DNA of 64,000 nucleotides from Oscillospiraceae bacterium (GTDB taxonomy: Bacteria; Bacillota; Clostridia; Oscillospirales; Acutalibacteraceae), in the NCBI GenBank assembly GCA_015066205.1, contig SVOV01000001.1:122913-186912 (forward strand), written 5' to 3'. The stretch's first letter is position 1; every line of letters begins with the position of its first letter. A program made the translations under genes and the position numbers. Positions 38,669-47,153 of the stretch are shown piece after piece. Under the pieces are notes generated by a model. The model saw only the letters and a program-made list of their open reading frames with translations. It was not told where the DNA came from and searched no databases.

Positions 38669-41041
38669 TTATTTGTTTTCGTCAATAAATTTCTTTACTG
38701 CTGCAACGCCTGCATATTTAACTGCTTCGCCGTTTTTGTAAACAACGAGAGTGGGAGCCTGCTTGAGCTCCAGCTCCTTTGCAAGGTCTGCATTTTCGGA
38801 AACAAGAAGCTTTTCATAGCCTATTCCTGCTTTATCGAGCCACTGAACGGCTGTCTTGCAGTTGGGACAGGTCTCTGTTGTGAAGAGAAGAACCTTATCT
38901 GCTTCCTTTTCACAGGCACAGCACTCGGTCTTTACTTCTTCAGCGGGAACACCGTTTCTTGTCATAACTGACTTTTCGATGTCGTAAACCTTTCTGTCCT
39001 TGAATTCCTGACTCTTACCGTCGTTCCAGTTCTTTACGGGACGGTAGTAGCCTGTGATTCTTGAATATACCTCGGTTTCCTTTCCGCAGAGAGGACACTT
39101 ATACTGCTCGCCGATGAGGTAGCCGTGCTCCTGACATACGGAGTAGGTGGGAGAAAGTGTATAGTAGGGAAGCTTGTAGTTTGCAGCTATTTTTCTTACA
39201 AGGTTTGCCGCAGCCTTCCAGTCGGGAAGCTTTTCACCGAGGAATGCGTGGAATACGGTGCCTGATGTATAAAGAGTCTGTAATTCATCCTGAATATCAA
39301 GAGCGGTGAAGATATCCTCGGTATAGCCTACGGGAAGGTGTGAGGAGTTGGTGTAGTAGGGAGTTTCACCCTCGTGAGCCGTAAGAATTTCGGGATATTT
39401 TGCCTTGTCGTGCTTTGCAAGTCTGTAGGATGTGGATTCAGCGGGAGTAGCTTCAAGGTTGTAGAGGTCGCCGTACATTTCCTGATAGTCGGAAAGACGC
39501 TCTCTCATATGGTTGAGAACCTTCTTTGTGAATTCCTGTGTCTCGGTGTGGGTCATATCCTTGCCGAGCCATTTTGCATTAAGACCAACCTCGTTCATAC
39601 CTACAAGACCTATAGTTGAGAAGTGGTTGTTGAAGGTTCCGAGGTATCTCTTTGTATAGGGATAAAGTCCCTCTTCAAGGAGCTTTGTGATGATCTCTCT
39701 CTTGACCTTAAGAGAACGGGCAGAAATGTCCATCATCTTGTCAAGACGGGCGAAGAAATCGTTTTCATCTGCTGCAAGATAAGCGATTCTGGGCATATTT
39801 ATTGTAACAACGCCGACTGAACCTGTGCTTTCGCCGCTTCCGAAGAAGCCGCCTGATTTCTTTCTCAGCTCTCTGAGGTCAAGACGGAGTCTGCAGCACA
39901 TTGAACGGACATCCGAGGGCTCCATGTCGGAGTTTACATAGTTTGAGAAATAGGGAGTGCCGTATTTTGAGGTCATTTCAAAGAGAAGCTTGTTGTTCTC
40001 TGTTTCCGACCAGTCGAAATCAGCAGTAATTGAATATGTGGGAATGGGATACTGGAAGCCTCTGCCGTTGGCATCGCCCTCGATCATGGTCTCAATAAAT
40101 GCCTTATTGACCATATCCATTTCCTTCTTACAGTCGCCGTAGGTGAAATCCTGAGGCTTACCGCCTACAATAGCGGGCTTATGTGCAAGGTCAGCGGGAA
40201 CTGTCCAGTCAAGAGTGATGTTTGAGAAGGGAGCCTGTGTGCCCCAACGGGAGGGAGTATTTACACCGAAGATAAAGGATTCGATGCACTTTTTAACCTC
40301 TCTGTAGGAAAGATTGTCAGCCTTTACAAAGGGAGCAAGGTATGTATCAAAGGAGGAGAAAGCCTGTGCGCCTGCCCATTCATTCTGCATAATGCCGAGG
40401 AAATTGACCATCTGGTTGCAGAGTGTTGCAAGGTGGCTTGCAGGGGATGAGGTTATCTTTCCGGGAACACCGCCGAGACCCTCTTCAATAAGCTGACGGA
40501 GTGACCAGCCTGCGCAGTAGCCTGTAAGCATTGAAAGGTCGTGGATGTGGATATCCGCATTCTTATGTGCACCTGAGATCTCCTCGTCATAAATTTCTGA
40601 AAGCCAGTAGTTTGCGGTGATAGCGCCTGAGTTTGAAAGGATAAGTCCGCCGACGGAATATGTAACGGTGGAGTTTTCCTTGACTCTCCAGTCAGAAACC
40701 TTAACATAGTTATCAACTATCTCTTTATAGTCGAGAATTGTTGATTTCATATTACGGATCTTTTCTCTGTTCTTTCTGTAAAGGATGTATGCCTTTGCGA
40801 TATCGGCATAGCCTGCCTGAACGAGAACGGATTCAACGGAGTCCTGAATATCCTCAACGGAAATATAGCCGTCCTTGATCTTTGGTTCAAAATCTGCAGT
40901 AACCTTGAGAGCAAGGAAATCTATGATGTTGGGGTGTGATTCTCTGTTCTGTGCTTCAAAAGCCTTGCTGATGGCGGCAGCAATTTTGGTAATGTTAAAA
41001 TCTGCCTTTTCGCCGTCTCTTTTAATAACCTGATAAGCCAT
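38669..41041 (-). CDS. nrdD: Anaerobic ribonucleoside-triphosphate reductase with C-terminal redoxin
   Basis: 790 residues. Residues 1-90 are an ATP-cone (YQVIKRDGEKADFNITKIAAAISKAF). The glycyl-radical core has the substrate-site cysteine region, a zinc site (CQEHGYLIGEQYKCPLCG, about 635-655), and the radical glycine in RITGYYRPVKNW (about Gly664). A CCAC linker and then residues 714-790 form a glutaredoxin/thioredoxin-like domain: LLFTTETCPNCKTAVQWLDKAGIGYE (CPNC redox site) and QAPTLVVYKNGE. This fusion suggests the NrdD2 mode, in which electrons come from a redoxin and not formate. It reduces NTPs to dNTPs under anoxia. Regulated by NrdR-type boxes upstream. Confidence 0.95.
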   Translation of the reverse strand: MAYQVIKRDGEKADFNITKIAAAISKAFEAQNRESHPNIIDFLALKVTADFEPKIKDGYISVEDIQDSVESVLVQAGYADIAKAYILYRKNREKIRNMKSTILDYKEIVDNYVKVSDWRVKENSTVTYSVGGLILSNSGAITANYWLSEIYDEEISGAHKNADIHIHDLSMLTGYCAGWSLRQLIEEGLGGVPGKITSSPASHLATLCNQMVNFLGIMQNEWAGAQAFSSFDTYLAPFVKADNLSYREVKKCIESFIFGVNTPSRWGTQAPFSNITLDWTVPADLAHKPAIVGGKPQDFTYGDCKKEMDMVNKAFIETMIEGDANGRGFQYPIPTYSITADFDWSETENNKLLFEMTSKYGTPYFSNYVNSDMEPSDVRSMCCRLRLDLRELRKKSGGFFGSGESTGSVGVVTINMPRIAYLAADENDFFARLDKMMDISARSLKVKREIITKLLEEGLYPYTKRYLGTFNNHFSTIGLVGMNEVGLNAKWLGKDMTHTETQEFTKKVLNHMRERLSDYQEMYGDLYNLEATPAESTSYRLAKHDKAKYPEILTAHEGETPYYTNSSHLPVGYTEDIFTALDIQDELQTLYTSGTVFHAFLGEKLPDWKAAANLVRKIAANYKLPYYTLSPTYSVCQEHGYLIGEQYKCPLCGKETEVYSRITGYYRPVKNWNDGKSQEFKDRKVYDIEKSVMTRNGVPAEEVKTECCACEKEADKVLLFTTETCPNCKTAVQWLDKAGIGYEKLLVSENADLAKELELKQAPTLVVYKNGEAVKYAGVAAVKKFIDENK

Positions 41042-41131
41042 TTTTTTTCCTCCTTGTTTGTTTCGTTTTTTTTGTAATCTATCAGCTCATTTTAAGTCTT
41101 AATGCGACACGGATTTTCCGTGTGCTTGCCT

Positions 41132-41161
41132 ATAATAGCATAAGCGTATTGTGAAAATCAA
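41132..41161 (-). promoter_or_regulatory. nrdD promoter
   Basis: Minus strand TTGATT, 18 bp, TATTAT. The -35 overlaps a degenerate third NrdR-like site (41156-41171). Confidence 0.55.
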
Positions 41162-41198
41162 TATCTTGTGGCAATATTTTTTTAAGTTTGGAATAATG

Positions 41199-41214
41199 CA
41201 CAATATATTGTTGG
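41199..41214. promoter_or_regulatory. NrdR box 1
   Basis: CACAATATATTGTTGG on the plus strand, close to the ACACAATATATTGTGT consensus, about 160 bp upstream of the nrdD start. Confidence 0.75.
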
Positions 41215-41260
41215 TTTTTTGGTGTAAATGTCTGTAAAAAAGCCGAAAAATTTCACATTG

Positions 41261-41276
41261 ACACAATATGTTGTGC
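41261..41276. promoter_or_regulatory. NrdR box 2
   Basis: ACACAATATGTTGTGC, differing from consensus at two positions; its centre is 62 bp from box 1, twice the usual 31-bp NrdR spacing. Confidence 0.8.
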
Positions 41277-41312
41277 CAATGTGAAAAATAAAACACCATA
41301 TATTCTGATGTC

Positions 41313-41999
41313 TCAGATTCCTCTTGTTTCACAGAGTTTCACGAATTCTGACGCCGAAAGGGCGAATTCCCGAAGAGTATCATCCCCGTGGGCAGACTGT
41401 CCGTCTGTGAGAATATCCCCTGAATCCTTGAACTGTTGAAGAAAGTATTTTTCTTCCTTTCCGAGCCATTTCGCAACGGAAATTATATCCTCCTCGGTGT
41501 GAAGCTCCCTTGTAACGGTGGTTCTGAATTCGTGGGGGAGGGAGCTGTTTTTTATAAGCTCAACGCTTCTTTCAATATCCCTTATATCAATTTCCGTGCC
41601 CGCGGAAAGAGAATATTTTTCTTTACAGTTTTTTATGTCCATTGCGATATAGTCAACAAGACCGCCGGAAATAAGCTCTTCCAATCTTTCGGGGACACTG
41701 CCGTTTGTATCAAGCTTGACCGAAAAGCCGAGTGCCTTTATCTTTTTTATGAATTCTGCGATATCCTTATGAAGCAGAGGCTCACCGCCCGTTATTGCAA
41801 CACCGTCGAGAAGACCCTGTCTTTTTTTGAGAAAGGAGAGGATCTCCTCCTGTGTGTGAATTCCGGGAGCCTGCCCCGAAACAAGAGCGCTGTTATGGCA
41901 GAAGGGGCATCTCATATTACAGCCGTGGGTAAAAAGAGTGCAGGCTGTGTGTCCGGGAAAGTCAAGTAATGTAAGCTTCTGAAAGCCTGAAATAATCAT
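41313..41999 (-). CDS. nrdG: Anaerobic RNR-activating radical SAM protein
   Basis: 228 residues. GFQKLTLLDFPGHTACTLFTHGCNMRCPFCHNSALV contains the radical-SAM CxxxCxxC motif (C-N-M-R-C-P-F-C) in the context typical of the NrdG-like proteins that accompany redoxin-type NrdD. GITGGEPLLH is the SAM-binding GGE motif. It would install the glycyl radical on NrdD. The ATG at 41999 follows AGGTGA; the upstream open frame has no RBS. The gene precedes nrdD in transcription order but the NrdR boxes and a promoter lie between them. Confidence 0.93.
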   Translation of the reverse strand: MIISGFQKLTLLDFPGHTACTLFTHGCNMRCPFCHNSALVSGQAPGIHTQEEILSFLKKRQGLLDGVAITGGEPLLHKDIAEFIKKIKALGFSVKLDTNGSVPERLEELISGGLVDYIAMDIKNCKEKYSLSAGTEIDIRDIERSVELIKNSSLPHEFRTTVTRELHTEEDIISVAKWLGKEEKYFLQQFKDSGDILTDGQSAHGDDTLREFALSASEFVKLCETRGI

Positions 42000-42102
42000 A
42001 AAATCACCTGCCGGAATTATAACACAAAAAGAAAGGAACAGTAAACAGGTTTTTTTGATTATATGCTTTTTTATCGAAAAAAAACGGAAATTGAGATTTT
42101 TG

Positions 42103-42131
42103 TTGCAAATTATAAGCATTTGGATTATAAT
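42103..42131 (+). promoter_or_regulatory. Sigma-A promoter of the met operon
   Basis: TTGCAA, 17 bp, TATAAT, 32 bp before metQ. No SAM riboswitch or T-box fits in the short leader. Confidence 0.7.
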
Positions 42132-42163
42132 GGTATAATAATAATAAAAAAGGAGAAATTATT

Positions 42164-43012
42164 ATGAAAAAAGTACTCGCACTTGCACTCGCACTTGTGC
42201 TCGCTCTCGGTATTTTTGCCGCTTGCTCCAAGGACGGTGCAAAATCCTACACAATAGCAGTTCCCAACGACACCACAAATGAAGCAAGAGCCCTTCTTCT
42301 TCTCGAGGATATGGGTCTTATCAAGCTCAAAGAGGGTGCAGGAATCACAGCTACTATCCTTGACATCGTGGAAAATCCCCACGGTATCGAATTCAAAGAG
42401 GTTGAAGCAGCTCAGATTCCCAATGTTCTTCAGGATGTTGACTTTGCAATCATCAACTCAAACTATGCTATTGCAGCACAGATCAACCCCGCTGAAAAGG
42501 CTCTCAGACAAGAGGGTGCAGCTTCTGCTTACGGTAATATCGTAGCAGTTAAGGAGGGTAACGAGGAAACAGCAAAGACAAAGGCTCTTGTTGCTGCTCT
42601 CGAAAGCCAGAAGGTTGCCGATTACATCAAGACTACCTACACAGGCTCCGTTGTTTCCACAGTTGAAAATCCCGGAACAGGCTTTGATGATACAGTTGAT
42701 TATGCATCCCTTGCAGGTCAGACCATCACAGTTGCCGCTTCTCCCGCTCCCCACGCAGAGATCCTCAAGATAGCAAAGGAAATTCTCAACGAAAAGAATA
42801 TCACTCTTGATATCAAGGAATTCACAGACTATGTTCAGCCCAACAATGTTGTTGACTCAGGCGAGGTTGATGCTAACTATTTCCAGCATCTTCCCTATCT
42901 TGAAGACTTCAATGCACAGAACGGCACAAAGGTAGTAAGCGTCGGTGCTATCCATGTTGAGCCCCTCGGTATCTACGGCGGCAAGCAGACATCTCTTGAT
43001 GTATTTGCATAA
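42164..43012 (+). CDS. metQ: Methionine ABC transporter substrate-binding lipoprotein
   Basis: 282 residues of the NlpA/MetQ family. A lipoprotein signal, MKKVLALALALVLALGIFAAC, has its lipobox at FAAC (Cys21). The mature part shows VAASPAPHAEILKIAKEIL and NYFQHLPYLEDFNAQNGT, hallmarks of MetQ. It binds D/L-methionine outside the membrane and delivers it to MetNI. AAAGGAG is 8 bases upstream of the ATG. A large hairpin separates it from metN. Codon use suggests strong expression. Confidence 0.95.
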   Translation: MKKVLALALALVLALGIFAACSKDGAKSYTIAVPNDTTNEARALLLLEDMGLIKLKEGAGITATILDIVENPHGIEFKEVEAAQIPNVLQDVDFAIINSNYAIAAQINPAEKALRQEGAASAYGNIVAVKEGNEETAKTKALVAALESQKVADYIKTTYTGSVVSTVENPGTGFDDTVDYASLAGQTITVAASPAPHAEILKIAKEILNEKNITLDIKEFTDYVQPNNVVDSGEVDANYFQHLPYLEDFNAQNGTKVVSVGAIHVEPLGIYGGKQTSLDVFA

Positions 43013-43067
43013 TTTTTCAGAAGAAAAATAAATATTACAGCACGCTTAAGTGTTAAAAAAACTATCA

Positions 43068-43099
43068 TAATTTGCAGGGGAAGCTCTGCAAATTATGAT
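43068..43099 (+). terminator. Intercistronic hairpin between metQ and metN
   Basis: CATAATTTGCAG / CTGCAAATTATG, perfect 12-bp arms with an 8-base loop, followed by ATTTTGTTT. Likely a partial terminator or RNA-stabilising element giving more MetQ than MetNI. Confidence 0.65.
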
Positions 43100-43119
43100 T
43101 TTGTTTCGGAGAAAAAGAA

Positions 43120-44133
43120 ATGATAGAAATTAAGAATCTTACAAAGACATTCACCACCTCCGACGGTGAGGTTCAGGCTCTTAAGAATGTCAATATCACA
43201 ATAGAAAACGGCGATATTTACGGCATTATAGGTATGAGCGGTGCGGGAAAAAGCACCCTTGTGCGCTGTATCAATATGCTTGAACGCCCCACCGACGGAA
43301 CCGTTATTATTGACGGTACCGATATGGCGGCGCTTTCTCCGAAGCAGCTCAGAGAAAAAAGACGGGATATCACAATGATCTTTCAGGGCTTTAATCTTCT
43401 TATGCAGCGTACCTGCCTTAAAAATATCTGCTTCCCGCTGGAGCTTGCAGGTGTAAAAAAGGCTGATGCGGTAAAAAGAGCAAGAGAGCTTCTTGAAGTC
43501 GTAGGTCTTCCCGATAAGGAAAATTCATATCCCGCACAGCTTTCGGGCGGTCAGCAGCAGAGAATTGCAATAGCCCGTGCTCTTGCCACCGACCCCAAGG
43601 TGCTCTTATGCGACGAGGCAACAAGCGCCCTTGATCCGAAAACCACCCATTCGATACTTGAGCTTATCAAGGAAATCAACAGAAAGCTCGGTATTACCGT
43701 TATCGTTATCACCCATCAGATGAGCGTTGTTGAGGAAATATGCAACCGTGTTGCAATTCTTGACGACGGTGTCGTTGTTGAAAACGGCGAGGTTTCAGAG
43801 ATCTTCTCGGCTCCGAAATCCGATGCGGCAAGAAGACTTGTATTCCCCGAGGGCTTTGATGAAAAGTCAATGGAAACCTATTCGGCAGAGCCGAGGATCA
43901 GAGTTGTCTTCAACGGTGCCGATGCCGCAAAAACTCCTCTTATTGCAAAAATGGCGGCTGAAAAGGGCATTTATGCAAATATTATGGCGGCTTCCACAAA
44001 ATCCATCGGAGATAAGGCCTACGGCAGTATGATGCTCGGAATTTCAGGCGGAGAGGAAAAGCTGAAGGAAGCCCTCAGTTATCTCAGCGCAATTGAGGAT
44101 ATTACAGCGGAGGAGGTAAGAAGCGATGTATGA
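43120..44133 (+). CDS. metN: Methionine ABC transporter ATP-binding protein
   Basis: 337 residues. Walker A GMSGAGKSTLVRC, signature LSGGQQQRIAIARAL, Walker B VLLCDEATSALDP and switch His in VITHQM. After residue 245 comes the C-terminal NIL (ACT-like) domain, which in MetN binds methionine and inhibits transport (trans-inhibition). Overlaps metI by 8 bases. Confidence 0.95.
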   Translation: MIEIKNLTKTFTTSDGEVQALKNVNITIENGDIYGIIGMSGAGKSTLVRCINMLERPTDGTVIIDGTDMAALSPKQLREKRRDITMIFQGFNLLMQRTCLKNICFPLELAGVKKADAVKRARELLEVVGLPDKENSYPAQLSGGQQQRIAIARALATDPKVLLCDEATSALDPKTTHSILELIKEINRKLGITVIVITHQMSVVEEICNRVAILDDGVVVENGEVSEIFSAPKSDAARRLVFPEGFDEKSMETYSAEPRIRVVFNGADAAKTPLIAKMAAEKGIYANIMAASTKSIGDKAYGSMMLGISGGEEKLKEALSYLSAIEDITAEEVRSDV

Positions 44134-44833
44134 TAATATTTTTTCGGCAGAGGCCTGGCAGTTTGCCCTCGAAATTGTAAAATCCGAGTTTCTTCTCGGT
44201 ATCTGGGAAACCTTTTATGTAACGGTCGTTTCAACCGCAATAGCTATCATGATCGGTCTTCCTCTCGGTGTTCTTCTCGTAACAGGCGACAAGGGCGGAA
44301 TAATGCCTCTTCCGAAGCCCGTTATGAGTGCACTCAATGTTATAATAAATCTGCTGCGCTCCGTGCCTTTCCTTATCCTTATGATAATGGCATTCCCCTT
44401 GGCGCGTCTTATTGTAGGCACGACCATAGGAACGGTAGCATCAATAGTTCCCCTTGTTATTGCCGCATTTCCCTTTGTGGCAAGACTTGTTGAAAGCTCT
44501 CTCAGAGAGGTCAACCCCAATATTATCGAAGCGGCACAGAGTATGGGCGCTTCTCCCTTTGATATAATAAGAAAGGTTATGATTCCCGAAAGCATCCCCT
44601 CTCTTATTTCAAATTTTACAATAGCAATTACAACTATTTTAGGATATTCCGCAATGAGCGGTATCATCGGAGGCGGCGGTCTCGGAAAAATTGCCATAAA
44701 CTACGGTTACTACCGTTATAAATATGTGGTAATGCTTTTGGCTGTTATTCTTCTTGTTATAATGGTTCAGATTTTCCAGTCCCTCGGCACCTCCCTTGCA
44801 GTAAAGCTTGACAAAAGACTTAAAAACAAATGA
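44126..44833 (+). CDS. metI: Methionine ABC transporter permease
   Basis: 235 residues with five hydrophobic helices and the EAA loop VNPNIIEAAQSMGASPFDIIRKVMIPES. MetI forms the homodimeric channel. The start overlaps metN; the stop overlaps the amidohydrolase start (ATGA). Confidence 0.95.
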   Translation: MYDNIFSAEAWQFALEIVKSEFLLGIWETFYVTVVSTAIAIMIGLPLGVLLVTGDKGGIMPLPKPVMSALNVIINLLRSVPFLILMIMAFPLARLIVGTTIGTVASIVPLVIAAFPFVARLVESSLREVNPNIIEAAQSMGASPFDIIRKVMIPESIPSLISNFTIAITTILGYSAMSGIIGGGGLGKIAINYGYYRYKYVVMLLAVILLVIMVQIFQSLGTSLAVKLDKRLKNK

Positions 44834-45624
44834 AGCTTATAGATTTCCACACACATATATACCCCGACAGTGTTGCTGAAAAAGCAACAAAAAGCATTGA
44901 AGATTTCTACTCCATGGAGGCTGAAAACATCGGCACGGCAGAAGCTTTGCTGGAACAGTCACAAAGGGCGGGCGTTTCACTCAATGTGATCCTTCCCGTT
45001 GCCGTAAAGCCCTCGGGAGTAGTCCATATAAATGATTTTGCGGCAAAAATGCAGAAGGAGCATAAGGAATTTCTTTCCTTCGGTACTCTTCACGCCGCAA
45101 TGGAAAATATTGAAGAAGAAATTGAAAGAATAGAAAAGCTCGGTCTTCACGGTGTAAAGATACACCCCGATACACAGCTTTTTAACATCGACGATGAAAG
45201 ACTTTTTCCCGCTTTCGATTATATGCAGGGAAAAATGATATTCATTGCCCACACGGGAGACCCCCGATACAGCTTCTCACATCCCGAAAGACTCCGCCGT
45301 ATTATGAAGAACTTCCCCCGCCTTACCTGTATCGGCGCTCATTTCGGCGGTTGGTCAATGTCGGAAGAGGGAGTAAAATATCTTTCCGATATGAAAAACT
45401 GCTATGTTGACATTTCAAGCTCATTTCCCTGCGGAATGAGTATTGAAAGGGGAGAGGAGCTGGTTTCCCTTTTCGGTGAGGACAGAGTTCTTTTCGCAAG
45501 CGACTTCCCCCTCGGCTCTCCCGTAAAGGAAAGAGAGAATCTTATGAAAATGAAGATTTCCGACAGCGTGAGAGAAAAAATAGCATACAAAAATGCCGAA
45601 GAGCTTCTCGGAATTAAATTATAA
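44830..45624 (+). CDS. Amidohydrolase_2-type TIM-barrel hydrolase
   Basis: 264 residues. The metal motif MKLIDFHTHIYP (H-x-H) opens the protein; GVKIHPDTQ carries a probable His/Lys-position ligand, IFIAHTGDP a further His and LFASDFPLG the catalytic Asp. This set is typical of the amidohydrolase 2 family (PF04909; decarboxylases and hydrolases). The ATG overlaps the metI stop, so it is translated as part of the methionine transport operon. That suggests a role on a compound entering with or related to methionine, but the family does not show a substrate. Confidence 0.85.
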   Translation: MKLIDFHTHIYPDSVAEKATKSIEDFYSMEAENIGTAEALLEQSQRAGVSLNVILPVAVKPSGVVHINDFAAKMQKEHKEFLSFGTLHAAMENIEEEIERIEKLGLHGVKIHPDTQLFNIDDERLFPAFDYMQGKMIFIAHTGDPRYSFSHPERLRRIMKNFPRLTCIGAHFGGWSMSEEGVKYLSDMKNCYVDISSSFPCGMSIERGEELVSLFGEDRVLFASDFPLGSPVKERENLMKMKISDSVREKIAYKNAEELLGIKL

Positions 45625-45635
45625 GGAGAAAAACT

Positions 45636-46538
45636 ATGTCACAGTGGGATAAAGATTATCTTGACCTTTGTAAAAGAATTCTTTCAGAGGGTGTGAGAGT
45701 CGAAAACCGTACAGGTATCGACACAATTAAGGTTCCCTCCCACCATTTTCATTTTGACCTCGGAAAGGAATTTCCGATACTTACGACAAAACAGCTTTTT
45801 ATCCGTCAGGCAGTTCTTGAGATGCTCTGGTTTTATCAGGCTCAGAGCAACGATGTACGCTGGCTTCAGGAAAGAGATGTCCATATCTGGGACGAATGGG
45901 AAATTGATGAGGACGGCTTCTGGACAGCAACCCAGATGGTGCCAGACGAAAACGGTAAGCTTGTAAAAAAAGAGATAAGAAAAGAATTCGGTAAGCAGTG
46001 GGCTCATACCATCGGTACTGCCTACGGATGGATAATAAAGAAATTCGGACTTACTCAGAATCTTATAAATACAATTAAGAATAATCCCCGTGACAGAAGA
46101 ATGATAATGACTCTGTTTCAGAATGATTATCTTGAAACGGCAGTTCTTCCGTCCTGTGTATGGAGCAGTGAATGGGATGTGACTGACGGAAAGCTCAATG
46201 CCTGGGTGCATCAGAGAAGCTGCGATGTGCCTCTCGGGCTTCCCTTTAATGTAACTCAGTACAGCGTTCTTCTTATGATGCTCTGCCATGTTACGGGACT
46301 TGAGCCGGGAACTCTTGACTGGAGCATAAAGGATGCTCATATATATGTAAATCAGATAGACGGCATAAAGGAGCAGATACGCCGTTTTGACGAAAACGGA
46401 AGCCTTCCCGCTCCGAAATTATGGCTTAATCCCGAGGTCCGCGATTTCTTTGAGTTTGATAATTCGAGAGATATAAAGGATATAAAGCTTATAGATTATC
46501 AGCATATGGGAAAAATTTCTTTCCCCATAGCTCAGTAA
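45636..46538 (+). CDS. thyA: Thymidylate synthase
   Basis: 300 residues. It methylates dUMP to dTMP with methylene-tetrahydrofolate. Conserved blocks: VENRTGIDTIKVPSHHFHFDL, FGKQWAHTIGTAYGW, the catalytic Cys174 in AVLPSCVWSSEWDV (the usual PCH reads SCV), HQRSCDVPLGLPFNVTQY with the dUMP-phosphate Arg and Asn, and IYVNQIDGIKEQI. It has an insertion near residues 85-120 compared with E. coli ThyA. Followed by folA, the logical partner, 11 bases later. Confidence 0.94.
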   Translation: MSQWDKDYLDLCKRILSEGVRVENRTGIDTIKVPSHHFHFDLGKEFPILTTKQLFIRQAVLEMLWFYQAQSNDVRWLQERDVHIWDEWEIDEDGFWTATQMVPDENGKLVKKEIRKEFGKQWAHTIGTAYGWIIKKFGLTQNLINTIKNNPRDRRMIMTLFQNDYLETAVLPSCVWSSEWDVTDGKLNAWVHQRSCDVPLGLPFNVTQYSVLLMMLCHVTGLEPGTLDWSIKDAHIYVNQIDGIKEQIRRFDENGSLPAPKLWLNPEVRDFFEFDNSRDIKDIKLIDYQHMGKISFPIAQ

Positions 46539-46549
46539 AGGGGAAAATT

Positions 46550-47026
46550 ATGACAGTATCAATGATAGTTGCCAAGGGAATAAATAATGAAATAGGAGCA
46601 GATAACAAGCTCTTATGGCACATCCCCTCCGACCTTAAATTTTTCAAGGAAACCACAATGGGAAAAAGCATAATTATGGGAAGAAAAACCTTCGAGTCCC
46701 TGCCAAAGGCTCTTCCCGGAAGGAAAAATATAGTTATTTCCCGAAATCCCGATTTCTCCGCTCCCGGTGCTGTAGTTGTTACGGACACGGAAGCTGCACT
46801 TAAGGAAAGCGAGACCGAAGAGGTCTTCATTATAGGCGGAGCGAGCATATACGAAGCCTTTTTCCCCATCGCAACCAGACTTTACATCACGGAGGTAAAC
46901 TTCAGTAGCGAAAAAGCGGATGTTTTCTTCCCCGATGTTGATCTATCCCTCTGGGACAGAGAGGTTCTTAAGGAGGGCGAAGAAAATTCCCTTTCCTTCC
47001 GCCATGTGCTTTACACAAGAAAATAA
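46550..47026 (+). CDS. folA: Dihydrofolate reductase
   Basis: 158 residues. SMIVAKGINNEIGADNKLLWHIPSDLKFFKETTMGKSIIMGRKTFESLPKALPGRKN covers the nucleotide and substrate sites (the catalytic acidic residue is the Asp of IPSDL); FIIGGASIYEAFFP is the second NADPH motif. It regenerates tetrahydrofolate consumed by ThyA. Confidence 0.95.
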   Translation: MTVSMIVAKGINNEIGADNKLLWHIPSDLKFFKETTMGKSIIMGRKTFESLPKALPGRKNIVISRNPDFSAPGAVVVTDTEAALKESETEEVFIIGGASIYEAFFPIATRLYITEVNFSSEKADVFFPDVDLSLWDREVLKEGEENSLSFRHVLYTRK

Positions 47027-47038
47027 ACTATAAAAAAG

Positions 47039-47075
47039 AATCTGCAGAAATTTTTTATTTTCTGCAGATTTTTTC
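47039..47075 (+). terminator. Terminator of the met-thyA-folA unit
   Basis: AATCTGCAGAAA / TTTCTGCAGATT followed by TTTTTC. Confidence 0.9.
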
Positions 47076-47136
47076 TTGACTTTAAACTGTATTACTGTTA
47101 TGATACAGTTGTAAAGTGTATTAGTGATATAATACA
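47076..47136 (+). promoter_or_regulatory. Promoter and double operator of the GntR operon
   Basis: TTGACT (47076-47081), 17 bp, TATGAT (47099-47104). ACTGTAT...ATACAGT (47086-47109) and TGTATTA...TAATACA (47117-47136) are two inverted repeats of the YtrA-type operator form; the first lies between -35 and -10, the second just downstream. Autorepression is expected. Confidence 0.7.
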
Positions 47137-47153
47137 GTAAGAGGTGACAGGCT

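Noticed and set aside
42000..42163. SAM riboswitch or Met T-box before metQ
   Set aside because: The intergenic space is short and AT-rich, with a plain sigma-A promoter 32 bp from the start; no conserved T-box or K-turn sequence is present.
45636..46538. Inactive thymidylate synthase because the PCH motif reads SCV
   Set aside because: The nucleophilic cysteine and the dUMP-binding RSCDxPLGLPFN block are intact, and the His of PCH is not strictly required in the family.
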